NCBI GenBank assembly: GCA_001792895.1 | Contig: MARA01000025.1 | Span: 248,001-312,000, forward strand | DNA length: 64,000 bases | Source of the DNA: Lentinus brumalis | Lineage: Eukaryota > Basidiomycota > Agaricomycetes > Polyporales > Polyporaceae | Direction: 5' to 3' | Shown here: one piece after another, positions 29,462 to 41,793 of the stretch | How the letters are laid out: each line of letters opens with the position of its first letter | Position numbering within the stretch: position 1 is the first letter of the stretch | Program-made: the position numbers and the translations under genes | The notes under the pieces: model-generated | The model's input: only the letters and a program-made list of their open reading frames with translations | The model's database searches: none | Told to the model about the DNA's origin: nothing

Positions 29462-30370
29462 TCAAGTAGTGCAGAACCAGTTAGGCTGACGACGAACCTG
29501 GGAAGCCTCTTCCGAAGCGAACACAGAGGAGAGGTTGTGCGTGTCCTCACTGTCGTCGAGCGCTGCGGGTGCGGTGTCGCTCTCCTGGAAATGTATGCCA
29601 GATTCTTGTGCAACAGTCTGTGCCTGCAAATACTTCTGAGCTACGAAGCGACTGAGTAGTGTTGAACGCGTACCTTGAGCGAAGCTTCGAGCCAGTACCT
29701 CTCCATCATGTCCATGATGATCGGTACCGCCGAGAAGTGTCCCCCCTTGACCTTGGCAGCAAGGGAGACACTCGTTCCCTCATTGCCCTTATGTGCGGCA
29801 TCGAGTGCAGGCTCTCTGACCTTCCTCCGGTTCTGATCGTGGATGGAGCTCGTATTATCACCCGAGCGATCCTCGTCGGTAGTGGAGGTGATCTGAACAC
29901 GGGAGAGAGACAACGCAAGTCCATCGATGGCGGGGGTGACAGACGCGGGCATGTCAACGGCGCTCTGTTGCAGTGACAAGTGTGCTGGAACCTGGGCGAC
30001 GGCGGCGAACTGGACGGTGGACGGAGTCGAGATGACAGGCTGCGTGCCTACGTCTTGTCCTTTGCCATCGCGCTCAGGAGACAGCGAGCGAGACGGGAGG
30101 TAAACACGTAGGTGGCAGGAGCGGCGGTGAGGTCGTAGTCGACGTCCATGAGCTGTTCGGCCTTCTTGGCCTTCTTGGAGGGCTGTCACGGAGTCAACGT
30201 CGGTGTCGTGCGCGGAAGCAGGCAACGCACCATGAGCTTCGACTTCGCCGGTGCACGCAGGGACCGAATTCGCTTCTTGAGCCCCGCGAAGCTCGATTTG
30301 GTGGGCCCGTCATTCGCCTTGTCACGTATGAGCTTACTGGGTGTCGTGGGGAGTCCACATGAGAGTAGCC
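29462..30370 (-). CDS. Unrecognised gene upstream of the SET-Tad3 locus
   Basis: Coding-like segments on the minus strand: LPTTPSKLIRDKANDGPTKS and SFAGLKKRIRSLRAPAKSK, then after a 48-bp intron PSKKAKKAEQLMDVDYDLTA and TYVFTSRLARCLLSAMAKDK. A one-base frame change follows near 30045, then LSRVQITSTTDEDRSGDNTS and IIMDMMERYWLEASLK, an intron, and AQTVAQESGIHFQESDTAPA ending VRRQPNWFCTT. The start is not certain. The protein is basic at the N-terminus and acidic/Ser-rich further on. No family was recognised. Confidence 0.4.
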
Positions 30371-30650
30371 AAAATCGCGGCTGATGAGCAGGACCAGCTC
30401 AGCATTCCCTGTATAGAATATCGGGGTCAGCTTCTAGTCGAGTAGTGCGCAAGATAGGGCCATACCTGAATTACATTCGACGCGGTATGATATGCAATGA
30501 CCGGACGTTGTCAACCATGGAACTGCTTGCTGCAGGCCGTTCGACGTCATGCGGCAACAAACCTGAATATCCAGTAGACACGGTACTCGTGTCGCGTTAG
30601 ATATTGGCAAATGACAAGAATGCATGGACGTCAAATCTTAAAGACTTTCG
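30371..30650. other. Unique left flank of the CUL1 tandem array
   Basis: Unlike the regions in front of the second and third cullin copies, this stretch has no counterpart elsewhere in the window. It is the presumed native promoter side of CUL1 together with the 5' flank of the gene at 29462-30370. Confidence 0.5.
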
Positions 30651-30842
30651 AAGTCGAGATATGGAGGTCGCGCGAGCATTCGCGAGGATGAGTCTGATGT
30701 AGGCGTCGGAAGCGCTGGTAACTTGAGGCAGCCATGCGAAGCGGAGACGCTCAAGCGGTGCTTGTCCCTCGACCACCTTGTCCTCCTCCCTCCTCTCGTC
30801 TCCCTTTCCCTCCTAACGTGCTGATCAGTAACGACATACGAC

Positions 30843-32820
30843 ATGGCGACGGGAAACACCCAGTATCCGATGCCCCCGCCCAACGCGGACCTCGCGACGA
30901 CATGGGCGTATCTCGAGGAAGGCGTCGACCATATCATGACCAAGCTCCAGACCGGAGTCTCGTACTCCAAATACATGAGCCTCTACACGGTCTCCTACAA
31001 TTACTGTACGTCGTCGAAGATGCACGGGACAGGAGAGCAGGGAGGCGTTGGCCACCGCAGTACGTATCCAATTCAGAGACGACATGCATCCCCAATCATC
31101 AAAGCCATTGAATGGCTCTCAAGCGGCTCTCACTTGTTCGTGATGCCCTCCTCAATGCGATCGTGAAAAATGGGGCCCTCGTCTGAGTCTCGTGTCTCGG
31201 ACATGTCGAGAGCGCTGGTAACTGGGGATGCACGCCGTGTCTCCCATCTACCCGGACATCACTGAGTTTCTGAGCAGCAGGCGCGAACTTGATGGGCTCT
31301 GATCTGTACAACAACCTCATCAAATACTTCGTCAACCACCTCAAGACCCTCAGAACCGTAAGTCGTGCCCCCGCCACTCCCAAACGAGGAACCATTTACC
31401 TGAGCGCTTCTGCGCCACACTTAGGCATCGGACGCATTGCAGGACGAAGCGCTGCTGCGGTACTACGCTCAGGAGTGGGATCGATACACAACTGGTGCAA
31501 ACTACATCAACCGTCTTTTCACATACCTTAACCGGCATTGGGTCAAGCGGGAACGAGATGAGGGCAGGAAGGGCGTTTATCCGGTATACACGGTACGCGT
31601 CCCATCGTGGCGTCTCTTGCTTGCAGCTCACCGCGCATCCCGTCCAGCTCGCACTCGTACAATGGAAGTCGAACTTCTTCCTCCATGTACAGAGCAAGCA
31701 CTCTAAGCTTGCGGGTGCCATCCTCCGTCTAATCGAGCGCCAACGGAACGGTGAGACGATCGACCAGGGTCTTGTGAAGAAGGTCGTCGACTCGTTCGTC
31801 TCCCTTGGTCTGGATGAGAGCGACATCAACAAGGTCTCTTACGAGGTGTACCGGGAACATCTCGAGACGCCCTTCCTTGAGGCCACCGAGAAGTACTACC
31901 GACAAGAGTCGAAGGCCTTCTTGTCTGAGAACAGCGTCGCCGACTACCTCAAGAAGGCTGAGGAGCGCCTGCGTGAGGAGGAGGACCGTGTAGAGCGGTA
32001 CATGAACACCAACACTCGCAAGGCGCTGATCCAGAAGTGCGAGCACGTCCTCATCCGGGAGCACGCGGAGCTCATGTGGGAGAGCTTCCAAGGCTTGCTC
32101 GATTACGACAAGGACGAGGATCTCCAGCGCATGTATGCGCTCCTGTCTCGCATACGCGCGGGTCGTGTAGTAGCCAGCGGTGGAATATATTTCGTGCGCG
32201 CGACATGGTGCGGGTGCAGCCGAGACGGCGATGGCCGCGGCGACTGGGAGCCTCGTGGTGCGCGGGCCGTGCGGGGCGCGGTGCCATGCCCGTTGCAGCG
32301 AGAAAGCGAACCTCAGGGAGCAGCAGAGCAGAGCAGGACGGGCACAGTGTTGGGGCCAGGAGAGCAGGAGGGCGCCTGGGAGGACACGGACGGAGACTCG
32401 GGCACGCAGAATTGGGGAACGGCGTGTATTGCACGTACTACGACAGCAGGGCTACGGTACAGACACGGGAGCCCCCAGCAGCATCTCCCCGCGGGACGTC
32501 GAAATCCGCCCGCAGCACGGACGCCTAGTCCAGTGCCCTCCGTCTCTCGTTGTCTCGCCCTTCCCTCCGCGCCAGTCCCGGTTCACCGCCCACGGACGCA
32601 GTACCCGTTTCTTGTTTCTTCAGCCGAGAGCCGCAGCCGCAAAGCTGCACCCCGAACGCCCGGGTCGAAACCTGACAGAAGCACAGACGGTCAGCCCACC
32701 ACTGGCAGGACGGTGGCAGCCGCCAGGGCCCGGAATGCACTCACAATGCTCTGGATCCAAGCAGCACAGCGTCGGACGCCAACACGCCCGCCGGGACGTG
32801 CCTGGAACGTCTATGAGTAG
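30843..32820 (+). pseudogene. CUL1: Truncated CUL1, copy 1, with a chimeric open tail
   Basis: The same exons 1-3 and the first 527 bases of exon 4 as the intact gene: ATG 30843 (MATGNTQYPMPPPNADLATT), exons about 30843-31059, 31278-31357, 31425-31592 and 31627 on. Cullin coding stops at 32153 after LQRMYALLSRI, about residue 330 of 770. It keeps the N-terminal cullin repeats that hold Skp1 and lacks the C-terminal cullin-homology and neddylation parts. The frame stays open into segment E for about 220 further codons (Arg/Pro/Ala-rich, no known domain) to a stop at 32818-32820. The chimeric tail differs from that of copy 2. Two silent-type changes in exon 1 set it apart from copies 2 and 3. 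Confidence 0.8.
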
Positions 32821-32999
32821 CAGTGTCCAGAATGCACGCTGGCCGAGCCCGCCAGGAGGAGTGCCCGAGCGGACGGCTCGGAAGTCGCTCCTTACCGTCA
32901 ACAAGCCCATAGTGGGAAGCGGCTAACCGAGACTCGTGGCCGAACGGAGCGGACGAAGCACTCGCAAGGAGGGCATACGTTGCGGCCAAGAACGTCGAG

Positions 33000-35436
33000 G
33001 GAGCTGGTCTGCAACTCTTCCTCGCCGCGCCCAGCAATGACAGCCACAGAGGTGTACATGTACTCACCGGGAACATGCGAACAGACTCCTGTGAATGAAT
33101 CGTCTGTCATGAATGCCAGTAAGCACGGTCAGTTCGTCGCAAACAGAGTGAGCACGAAAGGAACACTCACGATACACCGCACTCGCCCTCAGGCCAGACT
33201 CGCCGGTCGGAGCAACGCCATGCAAGTGCGAGCGTGACGGTGCCAGAATCGGTCGAGTAGCACCTTGTGCAGTCATGCCAACGTCTACGGGGCGTATTTC
33301 TTCAGCAGAAGACAGTGCAAGAGAGACACCCGCGTACTCACCGACAACCTGCGGCCGAGCTGTCCCGGAAGACGCGTCGCCAGAGGAACAATTCGCGCCT
33401 GGATGTCGGTACTAGCAGCCGGTGCCATCGGGACTACCATACAATCAAGACAGGCTCGAGCTCAGCCGAAATTCTCCAGCCTGAGCTCGTACGCCTGCAC
33501 AACCGCTTGGTACCACTGCCAGTAAACCAACGGTCAGTGCATATTCAGCGTGCTTTGAAAGTTCAGATCAAAAGGATACTCACCGAGTCTATAGACACAG
33601 CCGTACGCACGTCGTCGAGACGTTCGGTGTCGGTGCTCGTCCTCCCGGTGCCCGGTCGTCGAGGCCGTCGGGAAATGCATCTGCCGAAGTGAGGAGTCAG
33701 TTCAGTACATACGCACATCCTCGAGCATCCGCAGATACTGACGTACTCATACGTCGACGCTGCTTCATACCCGGCCGCGTGAATATACGTCGTGCGCGCT
33801 CAGCTCGTAAGCAACCGCTTCGTGGTATCAAAGACGTGGAGGAGTACTCACACTGGCTCGCGACGAACGGGGGAACGCGCTTCGACCAAATCGAGCTTCG
33901 AGCGCCTATCGAGACGGCCAATATCGCCAGCCGGCGTCGCGTCTTCTTCCCTCATCCACCACCGTCCCGACGTCTTCTCTGAAGAGTCAAACGGTTTCCT
34001 CACCGGGCACGGTAGCGGTCGTCTGCACTTCGAGGTAGGTCAACATGGCATGCCACCGACGCACGACGATGTCAGGTACGCACCTCGTGTCTGTACCACG
34101 CCATCCGCATATATGCACTCCGGCTTGACGTTCCGTGTCGGCGTTGCCCTGCAAGACGATGTCCAGGTGAGTGCGCGTCGACGAGCACAGCGGACTGAAG
34201 GTACATATGTACACTTGCGTACCTGGGATGCCGCCGATACCTCGCACGTCCTTCTTGCTGTGTCTTGTCGCTGGGCTCGTGCTGGGGCTTTTCTGCTGGG
34301 GACTCGAAGAACGCGTCTGGAAGAGAAGCGTAGTCAACGCTTCGCTGTCCAGATCGCGCGACGCGTGACGTCATGCCTCCGAAAGAGGCAAGTCTCACGG
34401 CGCGCGACTCGCGTACCTTGACTCCGTGTTCTCTGTTCTGCACGCCGACTTGGACTTGTTCCTTTCCCTCCTCCCCGCCGTTGCCCTCGTCGCCGTTGCT
34501 GTCGCTGGTGACACAGACCTGCTCGTCTCCTGCTGCCTTGACGTGACCTCTTTACTTGACACCGCTGGCAGCCAGCCATTCGGGATGCCTCGCCGGGCTG
34601 AGTCTGCACTCGGCGGACGCGGTAAGTACGGTCCGTGTCTCATCTGGAACCTGACTAACTGCGACATGTCGGTAAGAACGCAGCAGATGGTGCCAGTGTG
34701 CTGTACGTACCTTCAAGAAGAGTCCGCTTCGAGAAGCCTCGAGCCGCGTTTGTCTGGCCCTACCAATGATTGCGTCCGAGAAGGCTCGGGAAGGGCGCGG
34801 TTTCGAACCTAACGGCAGAACGCGTCAGTAGCCTGAGCATGATTAATGGCGTCTGTAAGCAGCTCACCTTGCGAGTTCATCGTCGTATACCCACCTTCTC
34901 GGTACGAATACGGGGGCTTACAGCTCTTCGTTCACCAGCGTGCGGTCCTCCCGAATGTGGCATGTCTAGCTCTTCGAATGGTCAGCGTAAGTACGCGGTG
35001 AGACCGCAGGCCTGGAGCTTACCACGATGTGCGGTATTTCTCAGTCGTTCGGTGTCGACTGCCGCGGCATACGTCCTGGTGATGCGACCGTTCAACGCGA
35101 GCTGACACGCTTTTCGTCGCAGTGAGGAAGAGGTGAATTACTCTGGTCGTCGTCGACGACCCTACCTCGGGGAACCACGGCCTGCGTCGCTGGCAGGAAC
35201 TCGAGGGTCTGTTGAGCCATCGCTATCGGTTGACAGTGGTGGCGGATCTACGAGGAAAGGTGAGTCAGCCCGTAGAACACACGCGTAACACGCGCAGCAA
35301 CGTGCGCACCATCCTCTGCTCACCTCTGGGAGTACGAACACGGCGTACGGACGCGTTGACGCGTCCTTACCACTGATCCGGGGTGTTGAACGCGTCGTAG
35401 GCAGTGTTTGGCGTGCGCTGAATGTCTGAGGCCATG
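33000..35436 (-). CDS. Possible intron-rich gene in segment E, copy 1
   Basis: A start-like ATG at 35436 gives MASDIQRTPNTAYDAFNTPD. Downstream on the minus strand short open stretches sit between GTGAGT-type donors near 34009, 33850, 33749, 33584, 33352, 33172 and 33069. They read WLPAVSSKEVTSRQQETS, SSSPQQKSPSTSPATRHSK, CVPDIVVRRWHAMLTYLEV, EEDATPAGDIGRLDRRSKLD, STDTERLDDVRTAVSIDS, WYQAVVQAYELRLENFG and DSGTVTLALAWRCSDRRVW. Donor spacing of 80-230 bases is regular. Frames do not all join and one stop intervenes, so the model is tentative. No family was recognised. The same pattern lies at about 44800-47210. Confidence 0.3.
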
Positions 35437-38400
35437 GACGACCAGGTGAGTCGCCGAGATGGGAGAGCCGCAAGGCGGGTGCTTACCATGTTCAGCTCAT
35501 GACAGCTCGACGGGCCTGGAGGACAGCCGTCCGGGAATGAATGGTCATCGCTCCCTGCGTTCGACAGCAGTGAGCGGCTCGATTCGGCCGGTGACCAGGT
35601 CGAATTCCGGATAGAGGGCGGGGGCAGGGCGGGGACATAGTGGATGTGGGAGAGGGGATGTCGGTAGGGCACTTCAGATCGCCGTATTGTGCGGATTATG
35701 CCGGGTGGAGTCTGGGTCGGGCGGGACGAGGAGATACGTACAAGTTGAATTACGAAGAGATCAACGGAGTGTGAATTCAACCTAGACGGGATATCCTGTG
35801 GGAGTTTGCAGCGGATACAGTAATTGCGCCGATGCGGTAGAGTGGTTTGGCGATACGCGCCATGCTTCTGAGCATGCGCTGAAGTGACGGAGCGCTCTAT
35901 GAGCTTCTTGAAGTTTTCGTTACTCAGGGAGTCGTGCTGACCCAACGGATGTCTGACGGTGGCCGCACTGTTCTCTCGCAAGTTCTTCGGGCACAGATTC
36001 ACACAACTCAAGGCCAGTAATGTCCTGTGGTGTGAGCTTCAGGAGTACTAGTGCTATGATCCCGCCCAGTGCGAGAGAGAGAATAATCAAGGGACTGTTT
36101 GCTGCCATGCTCTCACGACTTGGTTGCCTTGTCAGAAACGGATGACATACATATACCCTAGCTTCCAGAAGCTGCTGATCGCGTACCTGTCACTTCAAAT
36201 TCAGACAAGGGTCCAGCCGGGTGCAGGAACCTAAGGGCAACGTCGGGCTGAAGTTGATTATGCTCGAAAACCTCGTACACATGTCCATGATACTCAGGCA
36301 TGTCATGGAATAACTCTGCCAGCTACGCAGACCTTCCCCGTACCAGGTCTGTCACGGTGAGGATGGTGCAAGCGGGAAGGCCAGTAGGTCCGATCAGCGG
36401 GCGAAGCTGTCAATAAAGCCGCCAGGGAAGTTATCCAAATTAAGAACCTCCATCTGTGAATATTGTGCCGCCGCGCGCAATGAGTCATGCCGGGGAATAA
36501 GGGTCTGGATCACGCAGGCCCCATGACGGTTTAGCACAATTTGCCAGTATCCCCTGCTACCTATGACGTGGGCCAGCAAGCCGTATAACTGTCGGATAGA
36601 TGAGCATGCCATTATCGAGTGCATTCGCTGGAGAGACGGAGCCAGCAGGCCATGAGCTAGAAGTGGGAACAGAGTATACCTGATTGAATTATCAGTGAAG
36701 TCAACTTTAACAGACATACATGGCTACAGGAATTGAGCTCATAAGTATATGAAGACACTAGCAGCTTGCAGAGCGAACCGGAGGACAGATGAACAGGGGA
36801 AGGAGGCCAGAAGCCGTGTGGAGGTGTTGCCGGAAGAGGTCTCATACGAAAAAGGCAGTCTAAGCGCTCTCAAATCGCAACCTCCTCCGATAGCGCGCAT
36901 CCACCTTGAGTTCGTTCTGCTGTTGCGCACCCAGCGCAGCCCGGCACATGATTTCAAGACGCCTAAGTAAGATATATAACACTGCTATACTGACTGAGAG
37001 GCTGACTTGAAGGGAGAGCTTGCAGGAGTCTGGCAGACAGCGCTATGCACGAATGCTTCAAGCTCGTGTCGTCGTCGCATCGATGGAGGTATCATAGCAG
37101 CAACACTCAACTTGTGGCGTTGGCGTCTACACTATTACATAGGTCCTGCCAGGCTTGGATACTTTGGGACTCTTGAATCGCTCTGGGGATACTGGAAAGG
37201 CCGCGGAATTGCTCGCTTTCAATACCCTGCCCGCGTCCCTTTGCCTGCCGACTGTCCGACAAAAATACGAGCCGATATCCAGCCATCAAGTTCCCAGCGG
37301 CTATCTTACGTTACGAGGACATCTTTCTGGAGCCGAGACAGCCTCGCCCGTCTGGAATGCACTAGCTGCTCTTCTCCGTCTGGATACCCTGACGCTTCGC
37401 CCGCCATCGTCCCACCTCTCCGTGTCGCCTTCTGGTTGGACAAGGACCCGGACACCCTCATTCGTGAGAACTAACGCAGTCAACAACTTAAGGGTCCACA
37501 GCTCGTGACTCGGGCAGCAGGATATACATAAGTATCCCGCCCTCCTGGTTGCCCTTCCCACTCCCGCCCCACTCTACCTTTCCCCTCCTTCATACCCTTA
37601 CTCATACCGAATATAACACAGCCCTCCTTCTATACATGTTGTAACTATGCCTGCTTGTATTACACGTTACTTCGTACTATGCTACCAGAACGGCCTTCGA
37701 GCATGTAGTATTACTTACGCTATCATCCTCGCCTCGTCTCTTGTTTTGGTTCACCTTGCCCTACCCCTTTTAACTCTTTCAAACCTCCTGCTTACTCCAC
37801 CTCCTTTACTCTTTACCTCATCGCGCTAGTCCTCCCAGAGAGGCTGCTGGTAAGCTCGTCTGCGTGCTCGTGCATGGTGTAACTCTGACCGTTCGTTTCA
37901 TTAGCTCGTCACGCAACATCCTCGTCTCAGTGAACATACTGAAGTAAGTCCTTCAGCTTACTCCTATTGTGCTGACTATTCTCATCTCGCCAATAGACTT
38001 GGCATATCACTCGGGCACCCAGGTATGTCTCCTCCTCCTTCTGGGCCTTCTGCGCTCACTCAGCCTCTCTACAGCTCGCCACCATGTTGCCTGCGTAGGC
38101 GTCTGGTTGCTGCGTTCACTCCATCGCGTGTCTTCTCAAGGTGAGCGCGACTTCGTCTGAATACTCATGTGCAGGTAACTTATCCCTGAAACAGTCGCCA
38201 TTTTGCGGGTATCCTCAAGACAGGCACGATTGGCCACTGCCCGGGCTCCGACTGCGGCTCGCCTTCAGGTTCGACACCGGCATGATGAGTACGTCGCTCC
38301 CCTGTTCGTCAGACATCTCAGGCTCGCTCTCATGTTGTGCTTGTTTCCAGCTCGGTATTAAAAGTGCTCTATTCTTGCGAAGGTTCGAACGCGCTGACAA

Positions 38401-40875
38401 AGTACTCCCGCCGCTTGCTTATAGTTCTACAGCCTTCCACTATGCTCCCTCTCGTGCTTCGAAGTTCCGTGCATCTCGCAACAACTCAGGTGCGGGCACG
38501 GTACCTCGGAATGTCTATGAATGCTCACGTCGAGTCTCTGAAAGCTTCAGAGCAGCAAACGCCGTGCTAAGGACTCGGGAAGCCGTAATGCTCAAGTTTG
38601 AATTGAGACCAGGTACGAGCTTGCATTGCTTCGATCCCAGCGTCGGATGTTATGCTAACCTGCGCGCAGTCTCGCCAGGTCTTACAGGAGCCATACTACA
38701 AGCTTCCGAGAATGATGCCCGAGACGCAGTCTCCAGCCACACACGACACTCCTCACGTCGATTCCGCATGTCTGTGAGTTAAAGTTCCTTCATACGTCGA
38801 GCTCGTACGCTAGCACGGCCGTCGCGGCACAATAAAGATGAGATAATGGGTACGCTGACATCCCACTTGTCATGAGGGACTACTTATGCGTCCTTGTAGA
38901 GTACGTATTACAGAAAACCACGGACTTCCGCGCTGAAGACGGGGCCAAAACTCGGTGCTCTGCCGGACTGCGCGCAGATTGCGAAGATCCTTATCTCTGC
39001 TCGCCGAGCTGACCTGCAGGTAACGTTGTCGCCGATTTCCTTTCGTACGCATAGCCCGCTGACAATATGGTTTCGTAGAGCTGGTACCATACACGGCGGC
39101 GCGGCCTGTAACGGTAAGTTGTCTATACATGAATTACTTCAGTCGTTACTGAGTGCGAGTACTCACAGCTCCGTGAAGATGGAGGCCACCGGCCTCCGGC
39201 TACGGCCGACTCGCAAAACATCGCCGCAAGTACATCACGCGTTCCTCGACGCCTCTTAGCCCTCCGCATCGGACGAGCCTGACACAACAGACAACGAAAC
39301 CCGCTCTGCCCGCCCAACAGCCGGCCAGGACACTCGGTCACCGCCAGCTCGTAACCCGGCACACACAAGCAACCGACAAGCAAGATATATTCAGCTTACG
39401 TAGCTGGCACCAGGTACACGCCGAACGTCCTACTGAGTGAGAGCAAGCACGCGGCGCACTGTGTGGCCGTTGGCGGTGTCATGTCCTCCCGGGCCACGCT
39501 CTCGAGTAGTAGACTTGTGCCTGACCCTCGCTTTCCCGTTCACGCGCAGACGGCTTGCATTGCTTCGCAGAGGCCCGGAGCACGCCCTGGGTCTACGGTG
39601 CGCTCCGGGTCTCTGTGTCCAATGTAGGCCCGGGCTTCACGCGCACGAGTAGTCGATCGGACGGCGTGATATGTGTCGCTTCGGTCGGTGCCGTAGGCTG
39701 GCAGCCGTCTATAAGCCTCCGTACATCGCGGCGGGCTCCGGGGGGGGGATAGGCGATTTGCCCGAGGCCGAGACTGCTTGTCACTTGGGCCGCACAGGGC
39801 GCGGGTGTGCCGACCACTGTGATGGAGACGGAGGCACCGACTTGGACATGCCCCAAGCCATGGTGCGCAGCGCACACGAAGCTCCGAGTCGATTCGAGAA
39901 TGGCACCGGTCGTCTGGGAGTGAGAGAGCCGGCGAGTCGGGCAGTTGACGGGCCCGTATAGGCTGAGGGTCCGAGCCTTGAGGAGGTCCGCGTCGTCGTA
40001 AGCAGCGAGCCCGTCGCGCTCCACGACGTCGAGCATAGCCCACACGATCTAAGCTTCGTTGTTTTCGCAAAAACCCGGCTGTCAGCGCGACACACGCACG
40101 ATCTGGACCTCGACGTACCGAGAGCTCAGGACTCCGCGTCAGAGCGCATGTCCTCACGCGCTAGTCGGGGAGCAGACGGGGTTCCCATGTACTCTGGCCC
40201 GTCTGAGCTCGAGACAGCGGCCGGCTTGTCGTGATACAGCGGGACGCAACCTCCCGGACTGCCGTGACTCACGCCGTCTTGCTCCAGGTGCCCGTACCTC
40301 ACTGTACGACTTGCCATCGTGCGCCGGGGCCGTCCCTCCGGGCTTCCTTGGAACGGAAACTAAGTGAGTAACAACTTCCTCGGGCAACCGCGCCATGTTG
40401 CTGACACGCACCCTTCTCAGTCCTCATCACGCAACAGTGCCGCACAGAGCTCATTGCTCGACACGTCCTCCCCACTCCGTTCGTTTGCGAACATCCGGTA
40501 CCTGTGTGAGTAGGTCAGTACTGGCCGGTCTATGGGGTATAGTACACGACTGATCGTTGACCGATAGATAACACATATAGATGAGGCCGGGCTGGCGGCC
40601 GAAGCTGCTGCAGGTCTTCGAGGTATGTCCTGCGTCACTGCGCTGCTGTGAGAGGCACTCACCCTCTCGTCTTCGAGCACTAAAGCTTCCCATCGCGTCG
40701 CGATGCACGCGCATTGGTGAGCACGCCGCACCCGTCTCTCAGGTACGCCCGACGCTCTCGCCCGCACACCGTGGCTAACGCGAATTTCGCTAGAAGAGAG
40801 ATATATTCGGACTACCGACGTACATCAAAGCACTCGACGCGACGCGCGTCCATACAAGCTGCGACCGGCGTGTGT

Positions 40876-41793
40876 TCATCCCTCATGTCCGCCGGGTAAT
40901 GGTGAGTCCGCTTCGCGCAGAATGTAAGTAAACAACTCACCTGTACCGCTCTGCGGCCCTTCAAGCGCAGCACCCGCGTTCGTGAGCTGTTCCCCCGAGC
41001 CGCATGGCGAGAACGCGGGCTCGTGCCCTCTGCTGTCGCAGCCGTGCCGTAGTACAGCTCTCGGGCTTCCGGCAGATGGAGCCGATGTCTTAGGGACGTG
41101 GCTGACACGACAGGGTCGCCCCGAGTTCGCGGGCACGAGGTGGCCGACACGACGTCGGATGTCGAGTCGCTGAACGCCGTGGAGAGCGGCCGTATTGTCG
41201 TCGACTATGGCGCACGCACTTCGTCTGGCCTGGTTGCACAGCGGGAGCCCGGGCACATCGCGCTGACTTGGTGGAAGTCGCGATGGACGCGATTTCGCGA
41301 CCTTCGCAGACGGGCTCGGGACGGTGGTGATCCGGTGCAGAGTGGTGCAGAGCGCCGGAGTGGCCCGTTTGAGCGCGAGGGGACGAGGTGCGGGGAGATA
41401 TGCCGGATGTTCTCCCGGTCGGTGCGGGGACATCGAGCTCGCGACGGCGGCGTCGAGACGGCTTGTGCGGGGGCAGTGTGACTTGCGAGAGGCCCTCCTG
41501 ACATCCTCAGACAAGCCCCGGACGACAGTCGGCGAGGCGGCCACTGAGGGGAGGGCGGCACAGTGGATGGGGGTCACGCCGCCCATGAAATCGACGATTG
41601 CGAGTCGATCTGCGACCTCGTCGGATCGGGGCAAAACGGCGGTGCAGGGTGTGAAGGTGTTCGTGGACGGTGTCAGAGGCGTCGTCGTCGGGGGCGGGGC
41701 CTGGTATCGCGAGAGAACGCGGTTTTTCTCGCCTACGTGACGGTGAACGGGCTGCCGGGGGACGACATCGTGACGCCCCGCCGCGATGAGCAT
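40876..41793 (-). CDS. 305-codon open frame in segment E, copy 1
   Basis: The longest uninterrupted minus-strand frame in segment E (MLIAAGRHDVVPRQPV...), identical in the second unit at 52628-53545. Pro/Ser/Arg/Ala-rich, with no motif recognised. Overlapping long frames on both strands in this GC-rich stretch make chance a real possibility. A donor-like GTGAGT lies in its last codons. Confidence 0.25.
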   Translation of the reverse strand: MLIAAGRHDVVPRQPVHRHVGEKNRVLSRYQAPPPTTTPLTPSTNTFTPCTAVLPRSDEVADRLAIVDFMGGVTPIHCAALPSVAASPTVVRGLSEDVRRASRKSHCPRTSRLDAAVASSMSPHRPGEHPAYLPAPRPLALKRATPALCTTLHRITTVPSPSAKVAKSRPSRLPPSQRDVPGLPLCNQARRSACAIVDDNTAALHGVQRLDIRRRVGHLVPANSGRPCRVSHVPKTSAPSAGSPRAVLRHGCDSRGHEPAFSPCGSGEQLTNAGAALEGPQSGTGELFTYILREADSPLPGGHEG

